Position numbers and translations under genes: made by a program
Assembly (NCBI GenBank): GCA_030593185.1
Contig: JAUVHQ010000116.1
Coordinates: forward strand, 1 to 6,760
DNA: 6,760 nucleotides
Direction of reading: 5' to 3'
DNA from: Bacteroidota bacterium
GTDB taxonomy: Bacteria; Bacteroidota; Bacteroidia; Bacteroidales; VadinHA17
The notes under the pieces: model-generated
What the model was told of the DNA's origin: nothing
Databases searched by the model: none
The model's input: the letters and a program-made list of their open reading frames with translations, nothing else
Shown here: one piece after another, positions 1 through 5,413 of the stretch
Layout: every line of letters starts with the position of its first letter
Numbering within the stretch: the first letter of the stretch is position 1

Positions 1-4
1 TCTT

Positions 5-39
5 TTACATATGTGAATTCATGTATGTTACATATGTGA
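5..39. repeat. Two direct copies of TTACATATGTGA
   Basis: TTACATATGTGAAT lies at 5-18 and TTACATATGTGA at 28-39, with centres 23 bp apart, close to two helical turns. The core ACATATGT is a perfect palindrome and the 12-mer is an imperfect one. Three related sites follow at 400-485. The form suggests binding sites for a dimeric regulator, but the regulator and its target are unknown, and the window edge cuts off what lies upstream. Confidence 0.5.
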
Positions 40-284
40 TTATTAGAATTTTTTTATTCTTCATTTCTTTCTATTATTAACAGAATTTCCTGTATTTAAT
101 ACTTTTTTAGATATTTATATGATTTTACCCAATTTATTTGATGTTTGGAGTAATCCACGTACCTCTTGAACCAGGCAAATACAGCTTAATAAACTTTATT
201 ATTTCACTTATTTCAACCATTACTTTATCAAAATATGGTAATTATCTGGTAATTAGTCATATATTATCAAATTTTATAGCATAT

Positions 285-300
285 TTTACAATATTGTAAA
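285..300. promoter_or_regulatory. Perfect 16-bp palindrome, possible operator
   Basis: TTTACAATATTGTAAA is identical to its reverse complement over all 16 bases. Having no loop, it suits a dimeric protein-binding site better than an RNA hairpin. It lies about 485 bp upstream of the symporter start, far for a simple operator of that gene. In DNA this AT-rich a chance palindrome is possible, so this is only a candidate. Confidence 0.3.
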
Positions 301-399
301 GATTTTTGTTATTTCATTAAATTAATACTGCATATAATCAAATTATTATACTGGTAATGTGTAATATATAACAATGTAGCAATTTTATTGATTTTGTAG

Positions 400-485
400 T
401 TATATATGTGAATTATTTTTTTATTTATTGTATGTTTATCCTTCACAAATGTAAATATAATCTATTATTATTTACATATGTGAAT
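400..485. repeat. Three more ACATATGT-type sites
   Basis: TTATATATGTGAAT is at 400-413, an inverted variant TTCACAAATGTAA at 442-454, and an exact TTACATATGTGAAT at 472-485. The 472-485 copy is identical over 14 bases to the copy at 5-18. The centres are 43 and 29 bp apart, near four and three helical turns. A weaker relative, TTCACTTATATGAA, sits at 542-555. The shared GTGA half-site and the mixed orientation are what one expects of a regulator-binding array, but this is inference from pattern alone. Confidence 0.45.
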
Positions 486-523
486 ATTACTTAATTATTT
501 TTTACAAATATTTTTTAGGAATT

Positions 524-658
524 TTATTGTTTTATAAGAAATTCACTTATATGAAATCTTTTTGCAATTTTCAGTAAATTGTAAAAACTTCTTACAATGT
601 ATTTGCGATAAGTAAAACCAGGATTGTTCAGGATAATTCTTACACATTTTTTGCTCAT
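524..658 (-). CDS. Possible small basic protein of 44 residues, unrecognised
   Basis: A short frame begins with ATG at 656-658 and ends with TAA at 524-526. It is preceded by the purine run GGAGAGGAGAGGC, the strongest Shine-Dalgarno-like sequence in the window, although genes of this phylum usually lack one. The product would be very basic (starts MSKKCVRIILNNPG, later KIAKRFHISEF) with no membrane segment. A second minus-strand frame (543-737, 64 codons) covers the same DNA in another register and is equally unrecognised. With such AT-rich sequence either could be chance. It would be divergent from the symporter. Confidence 0.2.
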   Translation of the reverse strand: MSKKCVRIILNNPGFTYRKYIVRSFYNLLKIAKRFHISEFLIKQ

Positions 659-783
659 GCCTCTCCTCTCCTGCTATTAACAGAAATTTCTCATTATTAC
701 GATATCTTTTAACCATATTATCAAAATCAAAATTCAAAAAATAATCTATAATTTTTTATATTAGCGGTCAAAAAAACCGGAAA

Positions 784-2028
784 ATGAAAAAGATAAGGAT
801 TAAACTTCACTGGCAGATATTCATTGCCCTGGTGCTGGGAGTGTTTTTTGGGCTGTATTTAAAAGAACATGTAAATTGGGTTGAATGGATAGGAGAAGTC
901 TTTCTCAGGGGTCTGAAAATGATCATTATACCGATAATCCTTACCTCCATCATATCAGCTATTACCAATATTGGCTCGGCTGGTAATATCGGGCGTCTGG
1001 GCTTAAAAACCATTATCTATTACATAACCACCAGCATTCTTGCTATACTAACCGGGCTTATCCTTGTTAACCTGATCAAGCCTGGTGCCGGTGCTGATCT
1101 GGGATTAACCGGTGATGTTGAAGGCTTTGTCCTTGTGGAGAAGAGTTTGGGTCAGACTTTCATAGAGATGATCCCTGTCAATATATTCAAGGCTATTGTT
1201 GAAGGGAAAATGCTCTCTATTATCTTGTTTGCTTTCCTTTTCGGATTTGTTATCACCCAGATCAACAACAAACACAAGGAGATGCTCACCGACTTCTTTA
1301 ATGCCTCATTTGAAGCAATGATGAAACTTACAATGATTATAATCAAGCTTGCCCCGCTTGGGATATTCGGTATCATTGCCGGAGTGGTTGCCCAAACCGA
1401 GAACCTGGCTGTACTGGCTCTTCGTATGGGTGAGTATATGATCACTGTTATTGTAGGTCTTTCGATTCATTGTCTCATAACCCTTCCACTAATCCAGCTA
1501 TTTCTGGCAAAAGTAAATCCCCTAAAACATTTCCAGGCAGTATCTACTCCCCTGCTGACTGCTTTTTCCACTTCATCAACTATGGCAACGCTTCCCCTGA
1601 CTCTCGATGCAGTTGAACATAACGATGGTGTTTCCCGGAAAATAACTGGTTTTACCCTGCCTCTCGGTGCAACGGTCAATATGGACGGAACAGCATTGTA
1701 TGAATGTGTTGCAGCGGTATTCATAGCCCAGGCATACGGTCTGGACCTCAGCTTAACTCAACAGGCACTTGTTGTAATAACCGCTTTGTTGGCTTCTATT
1801 GGGGCTGCAGGTGTACCTATGGCAGGAATGGTAATGATCACTATTATCTTATCAGCCATTGGACTGCCTCTTGAAGCTATCGGGCTGATCATTTCAGTTG
1901 ACAGGATACTGGATATGTTCAGAACAGCTACAAACGTATGGAGTGATACAACCGGCGCACTTGTTGTAGCCCGTACCGAAGGTGAGGTATTTAGGGTATC
2001 AGTAAGGGGGAAGAATGAAGAGAAGTAG
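784..2028 (+). CDS. Dicarboxylate/amino acid:cation symporter (DAACS, GltP/DctA-like)
   Basis: Inner-membrane secondary transporter that couples uptake of an acidic amino acid or C4-dicarboxylate to Na+ or H+. The 414 residues match the usual family length and are hydrophobic throughout, consistent with eight membrane helices and two re-entrant hairpins. Visible hallmarks are the serine/threonine-rich HP1 loop AFSTSSTMATLP (260-271), the NMDGT motif (299-303), the HP2 loop GAAGVPMAG (340-348) and the helix-8 signature DRILDMFRTATNV (373-385). By alignment to archaeal GltPh, D377, R380, T381 and N384 match its substrate residues D394, R397, T398 and N401, and D388 matches the sodium ligand D405; the retained R380 favours a substrate with an acidic side chain. 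HP1 lacks the Arg of GltPh. The start follows an A-rich leader with no Shine-Dalgarno sequence. It stands alone and converges on the barrel-protein gene. Exact substrate cannot be told from sequence. Confidence 0.93.
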   Translation: MKKIRIKLHWQIFIALVLGVFFGLYLKEHVNWVEWIGEVFLRGLKMIIIPIILTSIISAITNIGSAGNIGRLGLKTIIYYITTSILAILTGLILVNLIKPGAGADLGLTGDVEGFVLVEKSLGQTFIEMIPVNIFKAIVEGKMLSIILFAFLFGFVITQINNKHKEMLTDFFNASFEAMMKLTMIIIKLAPLGIFGIIAGVVAQTENLAVLALRMGEYMITVIVGLSIHCLITLPLIQLFLAKVNPLKHFQAVSTPLLTAFSTSSTMATLPLTLDAVEHNDGVSRKITGFTLPLGATVNMDGTALYECVAAVFIAQAYGLDLSLTQQALVVITALLASIGAAGVPMAGMVMITIILSAIGLPLEAIGLIISVDRILDMFRTATNVWSDTTGALVVARTEGEVFRVSVRGKNEEK

Positions 2029-2100
2029 GTAGTATATAGTATGTAGAAAGCGGTGAGAGATGAGTTGTGAGTAAAGAGCGAAAAAGTAAAAAGGCAAAAG
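2024..2100. repeat. Eleven in-phase heptads after the symporter stop
   Basis: From 2024 to 2100 the sequence falls into eleven consecutive 7-bp units without a slip. Units 1-3 follow AGTANNT (for example AGTAGGT, AGTATAT), the middle units carry GAG at the same position (2055, 2062, 2069, 2076), and the last three end in AAAAG or AAAG (ending at 2086, 2093, 2100). The symporter stop codon TAG (2026-2028) lies in the first unit. The unit sequence drifts along the tract while the period holds. The tract runs directly into the dispersed repeat at 2100. Confidence 0.6.
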
Positions 2101-2184
2101 CTTGCCACGTGAAATGCGACGTTTACCCTGTGAAATTTGAGGTACGAAAATATTTCACTGGGGAAGGAGCATATTTCACTGTGG
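2100..2184. repeat. Dispersed intergenic repeat, copy A (85 bp)
   Basis: This block recurs at 4120-4239. The shared parts are GCTTGCCACG at the left end, a central TTTACCCTGTGAAA (2122-2135), and a right part at 2136-2184 that matches 4191-4239 at 45 of 49 bases. Copy A has 12 bases after the left end that copy B lacks, and lacks the 47-bp hairpin insert of copy B. The element is built from GTGAAA/TTTCAC half-sites (two of each). The 8-bp direct repeat GGCAAAAG at 2093-2100 and 2184-2191 could be a target-site duplication, or merely part of the surrounding heptads. It lies between convergent genes. Confidence 0.75.
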
Positions 2185-2219
2185 GCAAAAGGTAAAAGTG
2201 AAAAAAGAAGATAAAATAG
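2185..2219. repeat. Five further heptads beyond copy A
   Basis: Purine-rich units follow the dispersed repeat, starting GCAAAAG, GTAAAAG. The first is identical to the last heptad before copy A, and the two lie exactly 91 bp (13 x 7) apart, so the 7-bp phase continues across the insertion. No coding potential was seen. Confidence 0.45.
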
Positions 2220-2230
2220 ATTCTGGATTG

Positions 2231-2250
2231 CCGTCTGCTTTAGCTGACGG
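2231..2250. terminator. Stem-loop, possible bidirectional terminator
   Basis: CCGTC (2231-2235) pairs with GACGG (2246-2250); after a T-T mismatch, GC pairs with GC around a TTTA loop. CTG at 2223-2225 can extend the stem with CAG at 2254-2256 across an internal loop. It lies in the convergent gap and could end transcripts from both the symporter and the barrel-protein gene. There is no clear T-run on either side, so a role as a dispersed palindromic repeat is equally possible. Confidence 0.4.
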
Positions 2251-2279
2251 ATTCAGGAGAGTGAAGAGTTGAGTAAGTA

Positions 2280-2849
2280 TCAGAAATTAATTCCAAATCT
2301 AAGGATAGGGTTATTATACAAAGTATTAGCTGTTTCGTTCAGATTCCAAAGGAGCATTATATTTGCTGATGCTCTATCAGAAAGTGGTTGACTGATACCA
2401 CCGCCGATAAGAACTGATTTTAACCAAAACCTGCCTTCACTGCCTGTAAGGTCAAAATATTGCCGTTCAAGGCTTAAAGCTTCATATTCAGTATGTGCAA
2501 ACAATCCTCCGTGAAATCCGAGAGGAATGAACTTATCAAAGTCACCAATAACCATAATTCTGGCAAAAGTTCTACCGCCGTAAATATGTGTGCTGAATTT
2601 GAATCCGGCATAATTCTCACCATATAACTGGTATTTCGGTCCTGCTGCTACAGAAAACCAGGGAAAAAGACGGTATCCGGCAATTGGAGAAACCTCGATA
2701 TTAGTAATTGATCCAAATTGCAGACCAAAATTTCCACCAAAAAAGTACCTTCTCCCCTTGTTTTCTTCTCCGTTCCGGGCAACGGATGATGTCAGAACAA
2801 GGAAAAACAAAGTAGAAATAACAGTTAATCTTTTAACTTTCAATAACAT
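2280..2849 (-). CDS. Exported outer-membrane beta-barrel-like protein, unknown function
   Basis: The 189-residue product begins with a typical signal peptide: positive start (MLLKVKR), hydrophobic core at about 8-22, and a likely signal peptidase I site near SSVA (21-24). There is no lipobox cysteine. The mature part is rich in alternating aromatic/glycine strands such as RRYFFGGNFGLQFG (33-46) and ends in PILRFGINF, a C-terminal strand closing on Phe as is usual for outer-membrane barrels. It is short, so an eight-stranded barrel is the likely form. It resembles the many small conserved porin-like hypothetical proteins of Bacteroidota; no ligand or enzymatic motif is visible. It is transcribed alone, converging on the symporter and diverging from the SDR gene. 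Confidence 0.75.
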   Translation of the reverse strand: MLLKVKRLTVISTLFFLVLTSSVARNGEENKGRRYFFGGNFGLQFGSITNIEVSPIAGYRLFPWFSVAAGPKYQLYGENYAGFKFSTHIYGGRTFARIMVIGDFDKFIPLGFHGGLFAHTEYEALSLERQYFDLTGSEGRFWLKSVLIGGGISQPLSDRASANIMLLWNLNETANTLYNNPILRFGINF

Positions 2850-3002
2850 ACTAAATCTTTAATTAATATACAACTTTACCTGCTCAATGAAAATATAAGA
2901 AAAAAGCGAAAAGATAAAAAAAATATCAAAACACTTTCAACTTTTCTACTTAATTTACATAGACTGTCATAAGTTTTACGAAAAGTCATGAAAGATTGCT
3001 TC

Positions 3003-3159
3003 TGGGGCTGTCTCAAAAGTCTTTGTGGTTCTTTGTGTCTTCTTTGTGTAACTTTGTGGCATAGCTCTTAAGGAGTTGTTACACAGAGACTCACAAAGAA
3101 GTCACAGAGTTACACAGAGTTGAAAAATCATTGTATTTCTCACTTTTGAGACAACCCCA
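3003..3159. mobile_element. MITE-like element with 18-bp terminal inverted repeats
   Basis: The ends TGGGGCTGTCTCAAAAGT (3003-3020) and 3142-3159 are inverted repeats matching at 17 of 18 bases. Inside, the left arm is four near-tandem units starting CTTTGTG at 10-11 bp spacing (from 3021), and the right arm (about 3080-3118) holds their inverted counterparts, turning around CTTAAG at 3067-3072; nearly the whole element could fold into one imperfect hairpin. It has no coding capacity. Comparison with the unoccupied copy at 6613-6715 shows the insertion boundaries. No target-site duplication is visible; 7 bp present in the other copy are missing instead. The ends look like those of a DDE-type insertion sequence, family not certain. 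Confidence 0.7.
3049..3056 (+). promoter_or_regulatory. Candidate -7 box inside the MITE-like element
   Basis: TAACTTTG matches the Bacteroidota -7 consensus TAnnTTTG exactly and points at the SDR gene. TTTG at 3022-3025 could be a -33 box, but the 23-bp spacer is longer than usual. Because the element is made of CTTTGTG units, such matches arise easily, so this is weak. Confidence 0.25.
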
Positions 3160-3216
3160 TCGCAAAATCAGTATACTTATTATGCTTTAAAGGTATGCAT
3201 AAGTTGTAACCGAAAT

Positions 3217-3273
3217 ATGAAACCTGAAACTTTACAAACTTTATTAACTTTACAAACTTTACAAACTTTATAA
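3217..3273 (+). CDS. Possible 18-codon leader frame encoding TLQ repeats
   Basis: An ATG that aligns with the ptb start opens a short frame running through the 9-bp tandem array, so it codes for MKPETLQTLL followed by TLQ repeats, and stops at TAA 3271-3273, 14 bases before the SDR start. The frame stays open only because 9 is a multiple of 3. It could be a translated leader, or a side effect of array expansion downstream of a duplicated start region. Confidence 0.15.
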   Translation: MKPETLQTLLTLQTLQTL

Positions 3274-3282
3274 ACTTTACAA
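3229..3282. repeat. Six 9-bp tandem repeats (ACTTTACAA) abutting the SDR start
   Basis: Six units of ACTTTACAA, some varied (ACTTTATTA, ACTTTATAA), fill 3229-3282 exactly. A seventh, degenerate unit (3283-3291) contains the SDR start codon. The array therefore forms the translation-initiation region of that gene. Changes in copy number would alter leader length in 9-bp steps. No Shine-Dalgarno sequence is present. Confidence 0.8.
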
Positions 3283-3287
3283 ACTCT

Positions 3288-3998
3288 ATGAACATTATTA
3301 TTACCGGAGCAAGTCGCGGAATTGGACGCGAAACAACGAAGATATTTGCTGCTAATAAAGAGAACCTTATTATTGTAATTTCAAGGAGTAAGGATAAATT
3401 ACTAAGTCTTAAGACTGAATGCAGTGATAAAGGAGCAGGAAAAATAATTCCATTAGTTACAGACCTTGAAAACATAAAGAAAAATGAAAAGATGATCTAT
3501 GATTTTGTTATTAAACATATGAAGTCGGTAGATATTCTAATAAACAATGCAGGATTCCTGCAAAATACCTTATTTTCAGAAACATCCTGTGATACAGCAG
3601 AACGCACTTTCAATATTAACTTTTTTGCTCCTGCTCAATTAATAAAGTTATTATTACCTCTTATGGGAAAGGAAAAAAGAAGCCACGTTATAAATATCAG
3701 CAGCATGGGAGCTGTTCAGGGAAGTGCAAAGTATCCTGGTTTGGCATACTATAGTGCCAGTAAGGCTGCTATTGCAATTTTAACAGAATGTCTGGCTGAA
3801 GAATACAAAGAACATAATATTGCCTTTAATTGCTTAGCACTTGGATCTGCTAATACTGAGATGTTTAATGAAGCTTTTCCCGGTTATAAAGCAGCTGTAA
3901 CAGCACAGGAAATGGCAGTTTTGATATCAGATTTTGCAGTTAAAGGGCATAAATATTTTAATGGTAAAATACTTCCGGTATCAGGAAGCACGCCTTAG
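3288..3998 (+). CDS. Classical short-chain dehydrogenase/reductase (SDR)
   Basis: A 236-residue NAD(P)-dependent oxidoreductase with a single Rossmann domain, presumably cytosolic. The cofactor motif TGASRGIG is at 6-13 and NNAG at 86-89; the catalytic set is N111, S138/S139 in NISSMG, and Y155 with K159 in YSASK. Basic residues R10 and R33 (end of the second strand) point to NADP(H). Length fits the classical family. The substrate-binding C-terminal part (ALGSANTEMFNEAFPG) gives no clear substrate; FabG-like or sepiapterin/carbonyl reductase-like roles are possible. The start is the only sensible one, being four residues before the TGxxxGIG strand. The gene stands alone, its codons look more AT-rich than those of the symporter, and its upstream region is shared with ptb. 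Confidence 0.92.
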   Translation: MNIIITGASRGIGRETTKIFAANKENLIIVISRSKDKLLSLKTECSDKGAGKIIPLVTDLENIKKNEKMIYDFVIKHMKSVDILINNAGFLQNTLFSETSCDTAERTFNINFFAPAQLIKLLLPLMGKEKRSHVINISSMGAVQGSAKYPGLAYYSASKAAIAILTECLAEEYKEHNIAFNCLALGSANTEMFNEAFPGYKAAVTAQEMAVLISDFAVKGHKYFNGKILPVSGSTP

Positions 3999-4003
3999 GA
4001 AGA

Positions 4004-4119
4004 AGTATGTAGTAAATAGTAAGTAGTAGGAAGACAAAGAAGCAGGTAAGTAAGAAGAAGCAGGAAAGTTACTGGTTGCTGGTTACTGGTTAAGAAGAAG
4101 AAAACAACGAATATCGAAT
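4004..4119. repeat. Heptad tracts after the SDR stop
   Basis: Four units of AGTANNN (4004-4031, for example AGTATGT, AGTAAAT) are followed by purine-rich heptads in the same phase to about 4066. After a one-base slip come GTTACTG, GTTGCTG, GTTACTG (4068-4088) and further in-phase units to about 4116. The AGTANNT type is the same as that after the symporter stop. The tract again leads directly into a copy of the dispersed repeat, at 4120. Confidence 0.6.
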
Positions 4120-4239
4120 GCTTGCCACGTTTACCCTGTGAAACAGTTACTTCGTTGCTCCCAGCTATGCTGGGGTTTCACAGGGTAAAATTTGAGGTAA
4201 GAAAATATTTCATCAGGGAAGGAGCATATTTCACTGTGG
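4120..4239. repeat. Dispersed intergenic repeat, copy B (120 bp), with hairpin insert
   Basis: This is the second copy of the block at 2100-2184, in the same orientation and again between convergent genes (SDR and buk). Relative to copy A it has lost 12 bases near the left end and gained 47 bases between GTGAAA and TTTGAGG. The gain turns the central TTTACCCTGTGAAA into one arm of a long perfect inverted repeat. No clear direct repeat flanks this copy. Confidence 0.75.
4130..4189. terminator. Long nested hairpin, possible bidirectional terminator
   Basis: A 15-bp arm (4130-4144) pairs perfectly with 4175-4189. Within the 30-base loop, CCCAGC (4160-4165) and GCTGGG (4169-4174) form a second perfect stem with a TAT loop, directly stacked against the outer right arm. 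Such a structure between two convergent genes could stop both transcripts or protect their 3' ends. There is no T-run, so Rho-independent termination is not assured. Confidence 0.45.
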
Positions 4240-4302
4240 ATGAAGTAATTAAGAGAAAGCATATAACTTATAACGTATAACTTTTAACACTTAACTTTAC
4301 AC
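4240..4302. repeat. Heptad tract at the buk 3' end
   Basis: From 4261 six 7-bp units of the type NNWTAAC (ATATAAC, TTATAAC, then variants) run to 4302, the first base of the buk stop codon. Three less regular units in the same phase precede them (4240-4260). Read on the buk strand this is a GTTANNN tract starting at the stop codon, the mirror of what follows the symporter and SDR genes. Confidence 0.6.
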
Positions 4303-5381
4303 TAATACACTTTACATTCTACCTTGCCTGTCATAATCATTAAAGCATTCATTACCAGGGCTTTCATTTCATCTTCGCCTGGGTAAACCACCACTTTGGA
4401 GATATGAGCGACCATAGTTTTAATATAATCAACTACGATACTATTATGAGCAATCCCTCCTGTTAATATAATGGCATCTACATTCCCTTTCATAACAGCA
4501 CCCATTGCACCAATCTCTTTAGCTACCTGGTATGCCATAGCATTAAGGATAAGAGTTGTTTTTTTATCACCGCTTTCTGCTTTCAATCCGGCTTCATAAG
4601 CATCATTAGTACCCAGATAAGCAATCATTCCTCCCTCACCTTTAATCATCTTCATCACATAATCCAGGGAGTATTTTCCACTAAAGCACAAGCGGGCAAG
4701 ATCTGCAGCAGGTAACGTACCACTTCGTTCCGGCGTAAACGGGCCATCCCCATCCAGTGCCTGATTTGCATCAATTACTCTGCCTTTCTGATGTGCAGCA
4801 ACAGAGATACCTCCTCCCATATGGACAATTATCAGGTTCAGATCTTCATATTTTCTATCAAGAAAATTAGCATATGCCCGTCCCATAGCTTTATGATTCA
4901 GAGCATGAAAAATAGACCGGCGTTCAAATTTCGGATGTCCGGAGATCCTTGAAACTTCATGAAATTCGTCAACTACCGTAGGATCGGCAATAAATGCTCT
5001 GACTTTTCTATTCTTAAATGAACTGGCTATATCGTAGGCAATCAGTCCTCCAAGATTACTTGCATGTTCACCATATGTACATTCTATCAGATCTTTCCGC
5101 ATCTCTTCATTCACTTCATATACGCCTGATTCAACAGGCTTAAGTATACCTCCGCGTCCAACAACTGCTGAAATATCTTCAACCTTCACATCGGCTTTTG
5201 CCAGTTCTTCAAGAATGATCTTTTTCCGGAATCCAAACTGATCAACAATCCTTTCAAATTCATTAAGGTCTTCGAGCGGATGCCTGATTGTTTTTAAGAA
5301 ACGTGATTTCTGATTAAGGTATACTGCAATTTTAGTTGATGTTGAACCCGGATTTATTGCAAGAATTCGATATCCTTCCAT
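4302..5381 (-). CDS. buk: Butyrate kinase
   Basis: Cytosolic enzyme (EC 2.7.2.7) that makes butyrate and ATP from butyryl phosphate and ADP, the energy-yielding last step of butyrate formation; homologues also accept isobutyryl and isovaleryl phosphate. At 359 residues it has the full family length. ASKHA-fold landmarks of the acetate/butyrate kinase family are visible: NPGSTSTK (10-17), GRGG (75-78), HALNHK (159-164), HMGGGIS (187-193), DGDGPFTPERSG (210-221) and TGGIAHN (307-313). The start is placed eight residues before the first NPGSTSTK strand, with an A/T-rich leader. It lies downstream of ptb on the same strand, separated by 327 bp, which is wide for an operon and contains its own candidate -7 box. 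No damage is visible. Confidence 0.96.
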   Translation of the reverse strand: MEGYRILAINPGSTSTKIAVYLNQKSRFLKTIRHPLEDLNEFERIVDQFGFRKKIILEELAKADVKVEDISAVVGRGGILKPVESGVYEVNEEMRKDLIECTYGEHASNLGGLIAYDIASSFKNRKVRAFIADPTVVDEFHEVSRISGHPKFERRSIFHALNHKAMGRAYANFLDRKYEDLNLIIVHMGGGISVAAHQKGRVIDANQALDGDGPFTPERSGTLPAADLARLCFSGKYSLDYVMKMIKGEGGMIAYLGTNDAYEAGLKAESGDKKTTLILNAMAYQVAKEIGAMGAVMKGNVDAIILTGGIAHNSIVVDYIKTMVAHISKVVVYPGEDEMKALVMNALMIMTGKVECKVY

Positions 5382-5413
5382 AATTAAATTCTACTTTATA
5401 TGTATCGAAATTT

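Larger units (their letters stand above)
1..783. other. AT-rich region without a convincing gene
   Basis: This stretch is extremely AT-rich, clearly more so than the genes that follow, and no reading frame in it resembles a known protein. It contains five short sites centred on ACATATGT or a close variant, a perfect 16-bp palindrome at 285-300, and a direct repeat TGGTAATTA at 236-244 and 247-255 (11-bp period) with a third partial copy at 352-358. A small patch of more balanced composition at about 137-190 includes a 28-codon minus-strand frame (134-220) that I do not recognise; it could be a gene remnant. The region ends at the symporter start codon, so its last 100 bases should hold that gene's promoter, but I found no complete Bacteroidota promoter there. 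Confidence 0.6.
2960..3212 (+). repeat. Upstream repeat copy C, split by an insertion
   Basis: The two halves, 2960-3002 and 3160-3212, match the sequence upstream of ptb (6613-6715, opposite strand) at 40 of 43 and 48 of 53 bases. Between them copy C holds the 157-bp element at 3003-3159, where the ptb copy has only 7 bp. Four bases after the right half, an ATG (3217-3219) lines up with the preferred ptb start. Both copies point at the gene they precede. The centre (GATTGCTTC then TCGC) resembles palindromic GCAATC-type repeats that I recall as widespread in intergenic DNA; that recollection is not checked. Confidence 0.8.

Noticed and set aside
134..220. 28-codon minus-strand frame with a more balanced composition than its surroundings
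   Set aside because: Too short and unrecognised; kept only as a hint of a possible gene remnant.
765..779. Small hairpin CGGT...ACCG just before the symporter start codon
   Set aside because: Only four pairs around a seven-base loop; too weak to claim regulation.
1758..2108. Minus-strand frame over the symporter 3' end
   Set aside because: A shadow of the symporter gene running on into heptad repeats; no protein-like features.
3140..3475. 111-codon minus-strand frame with KFVKFVK repeats
   Set aside because: It is an artefact of the 9-bp tandem array and overlaps the well-supported SDR gene.
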